Shown here: positions 1-5,256 of the stretch, piece after piece | Layout: every line of letters begins with the position of its first letter | How positions within the stretch are numbered: the first letter of the stretch is position 1 | Virus record (IMG/VR): IMGVR_UViG_3300005067_000064 | Coordinates: 1 to 24,150 of that record | Direction: 5' to 3' (one strand) | From: a virus | DNA length: 24,150 nucleotides | The notes under the pieces: generated by a model | The model's database searches: none | Told to the model about the DNA's origin: nothing | The model's input: the letters and a program-made list of their open reading frames with translations, nothing else | Program-made: the position numbers and the translations under genes

Positions 1-25
1 CTGGTTTTTTACGATATTTTGCCAT
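1..25 (-). CDS. Small phage protein, N-terminus only
   Basis: Only the first eight codons lie in the window; they read MAKYRKKP on the minus strand. An AAGGAGG ribosome site sits at about 30-36, just upstream of the ATG at 25, so the start is well supported. Many phages of Gram-positive bacteria carry a small protein that begins with a Y-R-K-K-P sequence; membership of that group is recollection of a motif, not proof. It follows the 103-residue gene at short spacing, so it is probably in the same transcript. Function is unknown and the rest of the gene is outside the window. Confidence 0.55.
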
Positions 26-34
26 TTTACCTCC

Positions 35-346
35 TTAAAATTGCTTTGAAAGTGTAAAACTAACATTATTCGGAGTCTTACAATCCTGCTTTATCCTTAA
101 ATGGCCTAAAGGAAGTTTGCCATCAACACCAACTATACATATATCGTCCTCTACATAGGAATAGTGCAGCTTTTTTATAATAAAATTAGGAGATTGGAGT
201 AAATGCTCGACCACTATCCTGTCAAAGCTAGAAATATCCATAGTGCCGTCCTCTGATACTGTCCTCCTATCAAAGTTAATACTTGTTTCTTTCTCTGAAC
301 TGTCTAAACTACCATCTGACACTATTTCCATACCATTGTATTTCAC
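35..346 (-). CDS. Hypothetical phage protein, 103 aa
   Basis: The reading frame starts with GTG at 346, nine bases after a GGAGG site (355-359 region). The protein is acidic and serine-rich in its first 40 residues, then has a more ordered half with alternating hydrophobic residues (residues 43-85), which suggests a small beta-rich domain. There is no signal peptide, membrane segment or metal motif. It lies between the RF-1-domain gene and the gene cut by the left edge and is probably co-transcribed with both. I do not recognise the family. Confidence 0.65.
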   Translation of the reverse strand: MKYNGMEIVSDGSLDSSEKETSINFDRRTVSEDGTMDISSFDRIVVEHLLQSPNFIIKKLHYSYVEDDICIVGVDGKLPLGHLRIKQDCKTPNNVSFTLSKQF

Positions 347-359
347 TTGCTCAAACCTC

Positions 360-716
360 CTATTTTCCTATAGGTGTATAAGTTTCTATTTTTAAATTTT
401 CCTCTTTCATTTCCTGCTCAACTTCTTTTTCGATCTTTTTTTTAAAATTTTGTATTCCCTGTAATGCAAAACCAACTTTTTTCTTGTGCCAATTTTGAAA
501 TTTATCACTTTTATACATTCTCATAAAAGCTTTTTTCTTATTTTGATGAAAACTTCTGCTATCTCTAGCTTCCCCCATAGCCCCACTTTCAGGGTGCTTT
601 ATTCTACAGCCAGAATTAGTTGTATTTTGATGTTGCCCCCCCTTACCTCCACTTCTGAAAGTTTCTACAATAAAATCTTTTTTACTTAAAGAATATAATT
701 TATCTTTTTTAACCAT
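360..716 (-). CDS. RF-1 domain (GGQ) peptidyl-tRNA hydrolase-like protein
   Basis: The 118-residue protein carries the class-I release factor catalytic loop: G-G-K-G-G-Q-H-Q-N at about residues 25-33, with the GGQ that acts in the ribosomal peptidyl-transferase centre to hydrolyse peptidyl-tRNA. It has only this domain and a Lys/Glu-rich C-terminal helix, with no codon-recognition domain. That is the layout of ArfB/YaeJ-type ribosome rescue factors and of the release-factor-like proteins known in several phages. The block GEARDSRSFHQNKKKAF after the GGQ region matches the pattern of those phage proteins. I chose the ATG at 716 because GAGGTG lies six bases upstream; the open frame could extend to 734. 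It sits in the late-gene direction after the small terminase gene, separated by a terminator. Whether it rescues ribosomes, ends phage translation or protects it is not known from the sequence. Confidence 0.85.
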   Translation of the reverse strand: MVKKDKLYSLSKKDFIVETFRSGGKGGQHQNTTNSGCRIKHPESGAMGEARDSRSFHQNKKKAFMRMYKSDKFQNWHKKKVGFALQGIQNFKKKIEKEVEQEMKEENLKIETYTPIGK

Positions 717-734
717 ATAAAACACCTCATACAC

Positions 735-977
735 TATTTTTTAAGATTTTTTACTGCTTAAAGGTATATTTCCCTATGTTAACCCTTTTATAAGGCTATT
801 CTATATAAATACACCCCTTTTAAAAGCTAAAAAATATATATTTGAGTGATTTCAAACCTCCACTTTGCATAAAAAGTCCTTTAGAAATACTTCATAGGAT
901 TATTTGGGGTATATATTATTATGTGCGAGCGAATGCCGACACCCCTCCCCCCCTCCTTCATTTATATTGCTGGACTG
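735..977. other. Intergenic region with a GC-rich island
   Basis: About 240 bases between the RF-1-domain gene and the terS terminator hold no convincing gene. Most of it is very AT-rich. The exception is 921-955, where I count 24 G/C of 35. On the minus strand this island is a purine run of G blocks followed by GTGTCGGCATTCGCTCGCAC. A 26-codon frame beginning ATGAAGGAGGGG at about 959 runs through it but looks non-protein-like. A packaging or processing site is possible (see findings). Confidence 0.4.
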
Positions 978-1007
978 AAAAACTTCGTAAAACACAGATT
1001 TTACGAA
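978..1007 (-). terminator. Intrinsic terminator after terS
   Basis: A perfect 9-bp inverted repeat (984-992 with 999-1007) has a 6-base loop and, on the minus strand, is followed by GTTTTTC. It begins 20 bases past the terS stop at 1028, so it should end at least part of the terS transcript before the RF-1-domain gene. Confidence 0.75.
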
Positions 1008-1027
1008 TATATTACCTTCATTATAGG

Positions 1028-1486
1028 CTATTCTTCCTCTACTTCCTCAACATCTACAGCATTTTGCCGTTGCTCAATCATATCTACCGCCTTTGATAGC
1101 TGTAGAAGGGTATCATCATCCAATTCTTCCAGCTGCTGGACCTTGTTATGGTCTATATGACCGCTAACCTGATGCTGATGCTCTACCCGGTCCGCCATTC
1201 CACCAAAGTTTTTGAGGTAAAAAATAGCCCCGGTGGTATTTCGGCCAGGGAGAAAGAGTTGTTGCTCCCAAATAGTCAAAATAGTGTTTTCTGCCTTTTT
1301 TGTTACTGCCGAATAACTGGCCTTATTTCTGTAATTATAGAAAGTTTGCCTATCTATTTCCAAAAAAGCGCACAAATCTCTAATGCTGCAGAAGTTAATT
1401 TTTTTCTCAGGGTCTAACTTCTTATCAAAATAACTTTGAATTTTTTCCTCTAATTCCTCAGGGGTATATTTAGGAGGTCTTGCCAT
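1028..1486 (-). CDS. terS: Terminase small subunit (P22 gp3-like)
   Basis: The 152-residue protein begins MARPPKYTPEELEEKIQSYF and has an N-terminal helix-turn-helix-like stretch (about residues 33-55, with LCAFLEIDRQTFYNYRNK). A middle region ends in GAIFYLKNFGG, and the C-terminal tail is acidic. This order of motifs is typical of phage DNA-packaging small subunits of the GP3_package group, which bind the packaging site and recruit the large ATPase/nuclease. The ATG at 1486 is preceded by AGGTGAAATT. A sigma-A-like promoter lies 200 bases upstream and a terminator 20 bases downstream. The large subunit is not adjacent in the window and should lie further left. P22-type relatives package by headful from a pac site, often inside or near this gene. 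Confidence 0.85.
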   Translation of the reverse strand: MARPPKYTPEELEEKIQSYFDKKLDPEKKINFCSIRDLCAFLEIDRQTFYNYRNKASYSAVTKKAENTILTIWEQQLFLPGRNTTGAIFYLKNFGGMADRVEHQHQVSGHIDHNKVQQLEELDDDTLLQLSKAVDMIEQRQNAVDVEEVEEE

Positions 1487-1697
1487 AATTTCACCTACTT
1501 AATATTAATAAGATAATCTTAATAACTCTATATAACTCTATTTCAAAAGAAAGAAATATATAAAGAAAGAAAAGTTCTTCCTCTTTCCGCAAAAAACTTT
1601 TGAGTTTTCTGCTGCAAGAGTCAGAGAAAAACCTTCTCAGGTTATCGCTTACCTGAAATAATTTTCTGCTGGACTTCCTGCCTTATTCTCTACTATT
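1487..1697 (-). other. Long leader of the terS transcript
   Basis: The roughly 200 bases between the terS promoter and its start codon hold no gene. On the minus strand there is a TCAGGT/ACCTGA hairpin (around 1635-1655) followed by a GAGAA/TTCTC hairpin. Two copies of TTTTCTGCTG in plus-strand sense (1605-1614 and 1662-1671) flank them, and there is a homopurine mirror-like tract (AAAGAAAGAAA, around 1540-1575) near the gene. The region may be a regulatory leader or contain the packaging initiation site; neither is shown. Confidence 0.4.
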
Positions 1698-1726
1698 ATT
1701 ATATGCTGTTAGTTTGCTAATTGCAA
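1698..1726 (-). promoter_or_regulatory. Sigma-A-like promoter for terS (late module)
   Basis: On the minus strand TTGCAA (1721-1726) and TATAAT (1698-1703) are 17 bases apart. This is the only good promoter seen upstream of terS. The hexamers and the surrounding TTTGCAATT are shared with the promoter at 14856-14884. Confidence 0.7.
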
Positions 1727-1832
1727 AATATAACTTATTATGAGTAATTCAAATAACTAAGAATAATAGAGTATTATGGAGATTTGACGGCTATAATCTA
1801 ATTTAATCCGCTCTAAAGCTAAAATATAGATG

Positions 1833-1861
1833 TTGTGTTAATGCTCTACTATCTATATAAT
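1833..1861 (+). promoter_or_regulatory. Likely promoter of the plus-strand module
   Basis: TTGTGT (1833-1838) and TATAAT (1856-1861) are separated by 17 bases. The minus-10 box is perfect and the minus-35 box moderate. It sits 78 bases upstream of the first plus-strand gene and just before a 16-bp palindrome that could be an operator. Confidence 0.55.
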
Positions 1862-1887
1862 GTAGTTAACATCAAGAAAAAACAAAT

Positions 1888-1903
1888 TACATGCATGCAT
1901 GTA
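1888..1903. promoter_or_regulatory. 16-bp perfect palindrome, possible operator
   Basis: TACATGCATGCATGTA reads identically on both strands and lies about 20-35 bases downstream of the minus-10 box, where a bound repressor would block early transcription. The XRE-type protein at 4103-4396 in the same module is a candidate binder; that link is inference. Confidence 0.45.
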
Positions 1904-1938
1904 TAATAAAGATGGAAGATAGGGGAAGGGGCAAAACA

Positions 1939-2334
1939 ATGAGTAGAAAAAAATTAATTAATGATATTAAAAAACATATAAATAAAACAGACAAAACTTT
2001 AGGATTAAGAGTGCCTGATAATTGTAGATATTGGTTTGAGGAAAATGGGATAGAGTACAAGGAAAAAGAATATCAAGTAGGCGATAAATTGGAAGCCTCT
2101 TTTGATTGGTCAGACGAAGAACCTTCTGAACAAAAACTCGATGGAACTTCTGTTATTAAAGTTAAGTCAATCGACAAAATTGAAAAAGCATTAGAACTGA
2201 TAAGATTATATGTAGGCAAAACATTGTTGTTGGTAGAAGGCTACGAACACGCAAAAGGACAAGATGCGGGTGAAGCTATTTTAGAAGATTGCAAAATCTT
2301 AGAAGTGTATGATTACGATATATTAAGAAACTAA
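1939..2334 (+). CDS. Hypothetical protein, 131 aa
   Basis: I set the start at ATG 1939 (MSRKKLINDIKKH) because GGGGAAGGGG lies 6-14 bases upstream. The frame is open back to 1891, but that start falls in the palindrome and has no ribosome site. The protein has a basic N-terminal helix, a central acidic segment, and a C-terminal half with regular hydrophobic spacing ending in YDYDILRN. There are no cysteines in motif spacing except one pair far apart, no membrane segment and no signal peptide. It is the first gene after the plus-strand promoter and 40 bases upstream of the RadC-like gene. I do not recognise the family. Confidence 0.7.
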   Translation: MSRKKLINDIKKHINKTDKTLGLRVPDNCRYWFEENGIEYKEKEYQVGDKLEASFDWSDEEPSEQKLDGTSVIKVKSIDKIEKALELIRLYVGKTLLLVEGYEHAKGQDAGEAILEDCKILEVYDYDILRN

Positions 2335-2374
2335 ATGAGCTAGCAAAATAACCAATTTCAAGGAGGAAATAATA

Positions 2375-2824
2375 ATGAAAATTACAAAGTTTGATATTAG
2401 GTTAGTTAAGGAGCAAGAGGTGGATTATCAGGCAATAAATAACAAGCAAATCACAAACCCAATAGTCGCAGCTGAATTCTTCAACAAAGTGCTAGAAATG
2501 AATTTCAGAACTCAGGAAGTGTTAGCAATGGCGACATTAGATGTCAAGAATAATGTAACTGGGGTTTTTGAGGTCCACAAAGGTGGATTATCCTCCTCGA
2601 TAGTTGAGCCTAGAACAGTTTTTCAAAGGGCAATAATGCAAAATGCTGCAGCTATAGTTTTATGTCATAACCACCCAAGTGGCGACCCAATGCCGAGCGG
2701 CGATGATGTCAGCATAACAAAAAAATTAGTCAAAGGTGGCGATATATTAGGAATTAATATTGTAGATCATATTATTATAGCTGATAGTCAATATATTAGC
2801 TTCAAAGAAAAAGGTATAATCTAA
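2375..2824 (+). CDS. radC: RadC-like JAB/MPN domain protein
   Basis: The protein (149 aa) is a RadC-type JAB domain. The metal-binding signature H-N-H-P-S-G-D-P-x-P-S-x-D-D is at about residues 97-110, preceded by the usual VLCHNHPSG context and followed by DHIIIADSQYISF. The catalytic-type HxH and Asp ligands are all present. Full-length chromosomal RadC is about 225 residues with an N-terminal helix-hairpin-helix region; here that part is missing and replaced by about 40 unrelated residues, as in many mobile-element copies. The biochemical role of RadC is unsettled, and phage and plasmid copies are often grouped with anti-restriction or DNA-repair accessory genes. AAGGAGG lies eight bases before ATG 2375. 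It is the only clearly recognisable enzyme in the plus-strand island. Confidence 0.88.
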   Translation: MKITKFDIRLVKEQEVDYQAINNKQITNPIVAAEFFNKVLEMNFRTQEVLAMATLDVKNNVTGVFEVHKGGLSSSIVEPRTVFQRAIMQNAAAIVLCHNHPSGDPMPSGDDVSITKKLVKGGDILGINIVDHIIIADSQYISFKEKGII

Positions 2825-2836
2825 TTAGAATTTATC

Positions 2837-2868
2837 CAGCTTGTCAGGTCCTGATGACTGGCAGGCTG
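2837..2868 (+). promoter_or_regulatory. Intercistronic hairpin after radC
   Basis: An 11-bp stem (2837-2847 with 2858-2868, two G-U pairs as RNA) lies 12 bases after the radC stop. A T-rich stretch (TTTTAATTTTTC) begins a few bases later than in a textbook terminator, so it may attenuate transcription or protect the 3' end of the upstream mRNA. Confidence 0.5.
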
Positions 2869-2914
2869 CATTAAGTTTTAATTTTTCTCAAATCAAATAT
2901 AAAGGGGTGAAATA

Positions 2915-3082
2915 ATGAAAGATTACAGCCAAATGTTATTAGAAAGATTAGTCAGGCATATTAACGACTTAGGCAGGACAGGAAGTGTTGAGGAACTGGC
3001 GGAAGTGCTGCAGGTCCTGGAGGAAATACAAGTCCAGGCTGAAAGCATAGAGCCTGAATATTACATCAGCAAAGGAGCGTAA
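2915..3082 (+). CDS. Hypothetical small protein, 55 aa
   Basis: ATG 2915 follows AAAGGGGTGA with good spacing. The product starts MKDYSQMLLERLVRHIND and is predicted mostly helical and acidic (SVEELAEVLQVLEEIQVQAE), without cysteines or membrane segments. It lies between the post-radC hairpin and the 64-residue gene, two bases upstream of the latter's ATG, so the two are probably translated together. Function unknown. Confidence 0.65.
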   Translation: MKDYSQMLLERLVRHINDLGRTGSVEELAEVLQVLEEIQVQAESIEPEYYISKGA

Positions 3083-3084
3083 TT

Positions 3085-3279
3085 ATGAATATGAAGCGGA
3101 ATCCATTATTTGACGAGTTTACAGGCCGCTGCAGGCCACGATATTTCGTAGTTGACAGCAAGGGTTTGATATTAGCAAAAGCAGCCACAAAAGCAGAAGC
3201 GGAAAGAAAGCGAATGATCTGCGGAGAGGGTCAGGTTATGCGGCAGGATAATCTATTCCAGGAGGGGGGTAGAATATGA
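3085..3279 (+). CDS. Hypothetical small basic protein, 64 aa
   Basis: Starts at ATG 3085 after GGAGCG. The protein is basic and has the short beta-like segment PRYFVVDSKGLILAKAATKAEAERK (quoted in two parts: PRYFVVDSKGL and ILAKAATKAEAERK), a pattern seen in small phage proteins that resemble a strand-strand-helix unit. There are two isolated cysteines. Its stop codon overlaps the next ATG (ATGA), which indicates translational coupling to the small membrane protein. Function unknown. Confidence 0.65.
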   Translation: MNMKRNPLFDEFTGRCRPRYFVVDSKGLILAKAATKAEAERKRMICGEGQVMRQDNLFQEGGRI

Positions 3280-3392
3280 GAAAATTTAAAGATCTGATTA
3301 TATACTTGTTAGCTGCAGTTATTGGTGGCGGGTTTTGGTATTACCTGATTGTAGTTTGGGCTGATTATGTGGCGACTTATCCAAATTATTAG
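3276..3392 (+). CDS. Tiny membrane protein, 38 aa
   Basis: ATG 3276 overlaps the previous stop as ATGA, with GGAGGGGGG upstream. The product MRKFKDLIIYLLAAVIGGG continues with one hydrophobic stretch (about residues 7-28), a basic N-terminus and an aromatic C-terminus, so it should be a single-pass inner-membrane peptide with N-in orientation. It could be a small accessory membrane protein of the moron type; no function can be assigned. Confidence 0.6.
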   Translation: MRKFKDLIIYLLAAVIGGGFWYYLIVVWADYVATYPNY

Positions 3393-3426
3393 CAGGAGTG
3401 AACAGCAGAACAAGAATTAATAATTA

Positions 3427-3451
3427 AGCGGCCAGTTAACCGCTGGCTGCT
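3427..3451 (+). promoter_or_regulatory. Intercistronic hairpin
   Basis: A 9-bp stem (AGCGGCCAG, 3427-3435, with CTGGCTGCT, 3443-3451; one G-U pair as RNA) sits 14 bases upstream of the ribosome site of the 96-residue gene. There is no U-run, so it is more likely an mRNA stability or processing element than a terminator. It resembles the hairpin at 2837-2868 in sequence (CTGGC and GGCTGC). Confidence 0.45.
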
Positions 3452-3476
3452 ATCAATCCAAAAGGAGGAAATTATA

Positions 3477-3767
3477 ATGAAAAAGAAACAATTTACTATC
3501 GTTGTTCAAGGGAATAGATTTGGCGACTATTATGTTAACGGTCTTAACGAAGAAGGAATGTTTAGTAAGTGGAAAATAGAATATAATTATTATCCAAAGT
3601 ATGAAGAATACAAGCAAGTTAATGTTGAAAATGTTGACTACAATTTAAGACCTTATGAAATATCAAAAAGGACTCTTGAAAGAACAAAAGAATTTTATGA
3701 CACTATCCACTTTGCAAACGAAGATTATCCATATTGGTTGCGGGAATTAGAAAAAGAAATTAAATAA
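3477..3767 (+). CDS. Hypothetical protein, 96 aa
   Basis: ATG 3477 has AAAGGAGG eight bases upstream. The protein is rich in Tyr, Glu and Lys with a beta-like N-terminal half (KQFTIVVQGNRFGDYYVNGL) and a helical C-terminal half. No known motif, membrane segment or cysteine cluster is seen. It is preceded by a hairpin and followed by 100 bases without a gene. Not recognised. Confidence 0.65.
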   Translation: MKKKQFTIVVQGNRFGDYYVNGLNEEGMFSKWKIEYNYYPKYEEYKQVNVENVDYNLRPYEISKRTLERTKEFYDTIHFANEDYPYWLRELEKEIK

Positions 3768-3872
3768 CTAACAAGTGCTGGGTATCACTCAAAACTGCCC
3801 GCTCATAATCGAGTTAACTGTCCCAATGTACGGATAAGCAAAAACTTTTTGCGATATGAGGAGGTGAAAAGA

Positions 3873-4100
3873 ATGTATAGAATAGATTTTGGTAGTTATG
3901 ACACAAGCAATTATGATTGGGAAACCATTAGAGAAATAATGACGGGGAACTTTTGGAATGATTGGGACTTGGAAGAATTAGAGTTCACAAGGAAAAAAGC
4001 AGAAGAAATCGCAAAAGAAATAGAAAACAAAAAATTAGTAGGCTGGAAAGTTAATATTATTAATGTTCAAACTGGCAAAAAATTAGAAAATTGGAGGTAA
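3873..4100 (+). CDS. Hypothetical protein, 75 aa
   Basis: I use ATG 3873 because GAGGAGGTGA lies seven bases upstream; the same frame opens with TTG at 3849. A small GCAAAA/TTTTGC hairpin (3838-3852) precedes the ribosome site. The product is acidic and aromatic-rich (MYRIDFGSYDTSNYDWETI), then has a charged helix and a short beta end (GWKVNIINVQTGKKLENW). Its 3' end encodes the GGAGGT ribosome site of the XRE gene two bases downstream, so the two are tightly coupled. Function unknown. Confidence 0.65.
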   Translation: MYRIDFGSYDTSNYDWETIREIMTGNFWNDWDLEELEFTRKKAEEIAKEIENKKLVGWKVNIINVQTGKKLENWR

Positions 4101-4102
4101 TT

Positions 4103-4396
4103 ATGCACGAAATCACAAAAAAAATCAAAGAATATATGGAAGAAAGAAATCTCAACCAGCAGGAAATGGGAAAATTAATAGGAGTTAGCAAATCTCATAT
4201 GTCTAAGATAATGAACGGCCACCAGGACCCAGGCAGCAGAATGACCAATAAATATTATAAACTACCAGGTATTAAGGAAAGAGAAGCGATAGAACACGCC
4301 AAAAGAATTATTAATGATTTGTGGGTATCAGGCCATATCAAAGAGCCTGCAGCAAAAGAATTAGTCAGGGCTTTACAATATGACAGCGATAACTAA
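4103..4396 (+). CDS. XRE-family helix-turn-helix regulator
   Basis: ATG 4103 lies six bases after GGAGGT; a TTG at 4091 is in frame but overlaps that ribosome site. The 97-residue protein has an N-terminal HTH_3 domain: residues 14-45 contain LNQQEMGKLIGVSKSHMSKIMNG, with the recognition helix SKSHMSKIM. The remaining 50 residues are helical and probably mediate dimerisation; there is no peptidase domain as in CI/LexA repressors. As last gene of the plus-strand island, divergent from the phage's main operons, it may autoregulate this module, perhaps through the palindrome at 1888-1903. This is inference. A lysogeny role is possible but no integrase accompanies it here. Confidence 0.8.
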   Translation: MHEITKKIKEYMEERNLNQQEMGKLIGVSKSHMSKIMNGHQDPGSRMTNKYYKLPGIKEREAIEHAKRIINDLWVSGHIKEPAAKELVRALQYDSDN

Positions 4397-4452
4397 TTAT
4401 ATATTGATAACTGGCGGGCTATTGGTGGTGGCTGCTATACTCAAAAAGAAAG

Positions 4453-4480
4453 GACCAGGGGCTTAATCCTGGTCTTTTTC
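4453..4480. terminator. Bidirectional terminator between converging operons
   Basis: GACCAGG (4453-4459) pairs with CCTGGTC (4468-4474). TTTTTCTTT follows on the plus strand, and the mirrored TTTCTTTTT on the minus strand, so it can stop transcripts from both sides. It overlaps the last codons of the minus-strand gene ending at 4463. Confidence 0.8.
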
Positions 4481-4612
4481 TTTATCCTCCTGTTCTTTTA
4501 TTTTCTCATTAATAGAGTTGGCTTCCTTCTTTTCCATTTGGTGCAGCTCCCAAAAGCCTTCTAATCCTTTCTGCCTGGCTTCTTCTCTAGTCAGGTTATT
4601 CCAGCGTGTAAT
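4463..4612 (-). CDS. Small charged protein, probable ATT start
   Basis: The frame encodes a helical, charged peptide of about 49 residues ending EKIKEQEDKEKDQD. The only strong ribosome site, AAGGAGGT (4620-4627), lies seven bases before an in-frame ATT at 4612 (ITRWNNLTREEARQK), and no ATG, GTG or TTG is placed to use it. The alternative is a TTG at 4645 with no good ribosome site, giving 60 residues and overlapping the upstream peptide. ATT starts are rare but known. The end overlaps the bidirectional terminator. Function unknown. Confidence 0.5.
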   Translation of the reverse strand: MTRWNNLTREEARQKGLEGFWELHQMEKKEANSINEKIKEQEDKEKDQD

Positions 4613-4613
4613 A

Positions 4614-4700
4614 TTAACTACCTCCTTTGCTACCACCTGCAGCAATAAACATTACTATAAAACATATCATTACTAACCAACGGGCTGCAGCGTTAATCAT
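4614..4700 (-). CDS. Tiny membrane peptide, 28 aa
   Basis: ATG 4700 overlaps the stop of the preceding gene (GATGATTAA), a common coupling pattern. The peptide reads MINAAARWLVMICFIVMFIA followed by AGGSKGGS: one hydrophobic segment of about 15 residues with a glycine/serine tail. The tail codons contain the AAGGAGGT ribosome site of the next gene. Its size and composition fit a small membrane peptide, but it could also be a chance frame; the coupling on both sides is the main support. Confidence 0.45.
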   Translation of the reverse strand: MINAAARWLVMICFIVMFIAAGGSKGGS

Positions 4701-4809
4701 CTTCTGCTTCCACCTTTGCGGCTGCTTCTTCTGCTATCCTGTCAATCATATAATTAGGCAGTCCTGGATAATCTTTTCTCAAATCTTCCTTAATTTTTGT
4801 AAGGTCCAT
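4693..4809 (-). CDS. Probable separate 38-aa protein (internal start)
   Basis: ATG 4809 overlaps the stop of the overprinted 40-residue gene as TAATG and has AAAGGGAGG six bases upstream. It would encode MDLTKIKEDLRKDYPGLPNY and an acidic helical end. It is in the same frame as the 187-residue frame that starts at 5256, so it may be made both alone and as the tail of that protein. The compact helical sequence contrasts with the low-complexity linker just upstream, which supports a separate gene. Confidence 0.5.
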   Translation of the reverse strand: MDLTKIKEDLRKDYPGLPNYMIDRIAEEAAAKVEAEDD

Positions 4810-5256
4810 TAGTCCTCCCTTTCTATCTGCATTATAAAACGGATCAACGCTTTTTCTCTTTTCTTGAGTTCCTTCCTTCTCTCTGCCAGTTTTCTGTACT
4901 TTGCCAGGTCCACTACTTTTCTTTTTTCCATTATCCGTAACCTCCTGGTATAATACATCATAATAAGTTGTTATACTGTCTATCTGTTCATCAGTAATAA
5001 CCGTAACCACCGACCAACCCGACCACAAACCGCTGCTATCAGGTGTTAATACTGAAAAAACTAACTTCTCATTGATTTCCCCTGTAAAAAATAAATAAAA
5101 TGATTGTCTATTAATAACATACGGCTTAATCCCCTGCCTTAACTTAGGAAGAAAGCGGGTCGATATATAACCCGCTATCTTATTTCTTTTCCAAAACTTC
5201 CCGACTCTTTCGGTCCATCTATTTTGAGCGTGATTTGTAACTCTGATTTTGAACAT
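4693..5256 (-). CDS. Hypothetical protein, 187 aa (possible read-through fusion)
   Basis: ATG 5256 overlaps the stop of the upstream gene as TAATG, with GGGAGGACG upstream. Residues 1-105 look like a compact domain: MFKIRVTNHAQNRWTERVGK, then beta-rich segments (SFYLFFTGEINEKLVFSVL, WSVVTVITDEQIDSI). The start resembles small phage proteins with an H-x-x-x-R-W pattern, distantly like DUF4258/RelE-fold families, but I would not assign one. Residues about 109-149 are low complexity (K, G, S, E), and exactly this stretch is overlapped by a better-looking 40-residue gene in another frame. Residues 150-187 form the separate 38-residue unit. The original gene may have ended near residue 110 and lost its stop. 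Confidence 0.6.
   Translation of the reverse strand: MFKIRVTNHAQNRWTERVGKFWKRNKIAGYISTRFLPKLRQGIKPYVINRQSFYLFFTGEINEKLVFSVLTPDSSGLWSGWSVVTVITDEQIDSITTYYDVLYQEVTDNGKKKSSGPGKVQKTGREKEGTQEKRKSVDPFYNADRKGGLMDLTKIKEDLRKDYPGLPNYMIDRIAEEAAAKVEAEDD
4809..4931 (-). CDS. Overprinted small basic helical protein, 40 aa
   Basis: ATG 4931 follows CAGGAGGTTACGGATA, a strong ribosome site, inside the 187-residue frame but in a different frame. The product is MEKRKVVDLAKYRKLAERRK followed by ELKKREKALIRF and an acidic end: a convincing amphipathic basic helix. It ends as TAATG with the 38-residue unit. Two good ribosome sites and coupled ends suggest it is the real coding frame here, with the surrounding frame merely open. 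It may bind nucleic acid or a partner protein; unknown. Confidence 0.6.
   Translation of the reverse strand: MEKRKVVDLAKYRKLAERRKELKKREKALIRFIMQIERED

Noticed and set aside
921-960. Firm call of a cos site
   Set aside because: Composition and location are suggestive only; the small terminase resembles headful-packaging types, and no terminus data are available.
842-1417. Three plus-strand frames over and next to terS
   Set aside because: Antisense to terS or to AT-rich intergenic DNA, no ribosome sites, no recognisable protein features.
1781-1800. TTGACG followed by TATAAT as a promoter
   Set aside because: Only two to three bases separate the boxes, far from the 16-18 needed.
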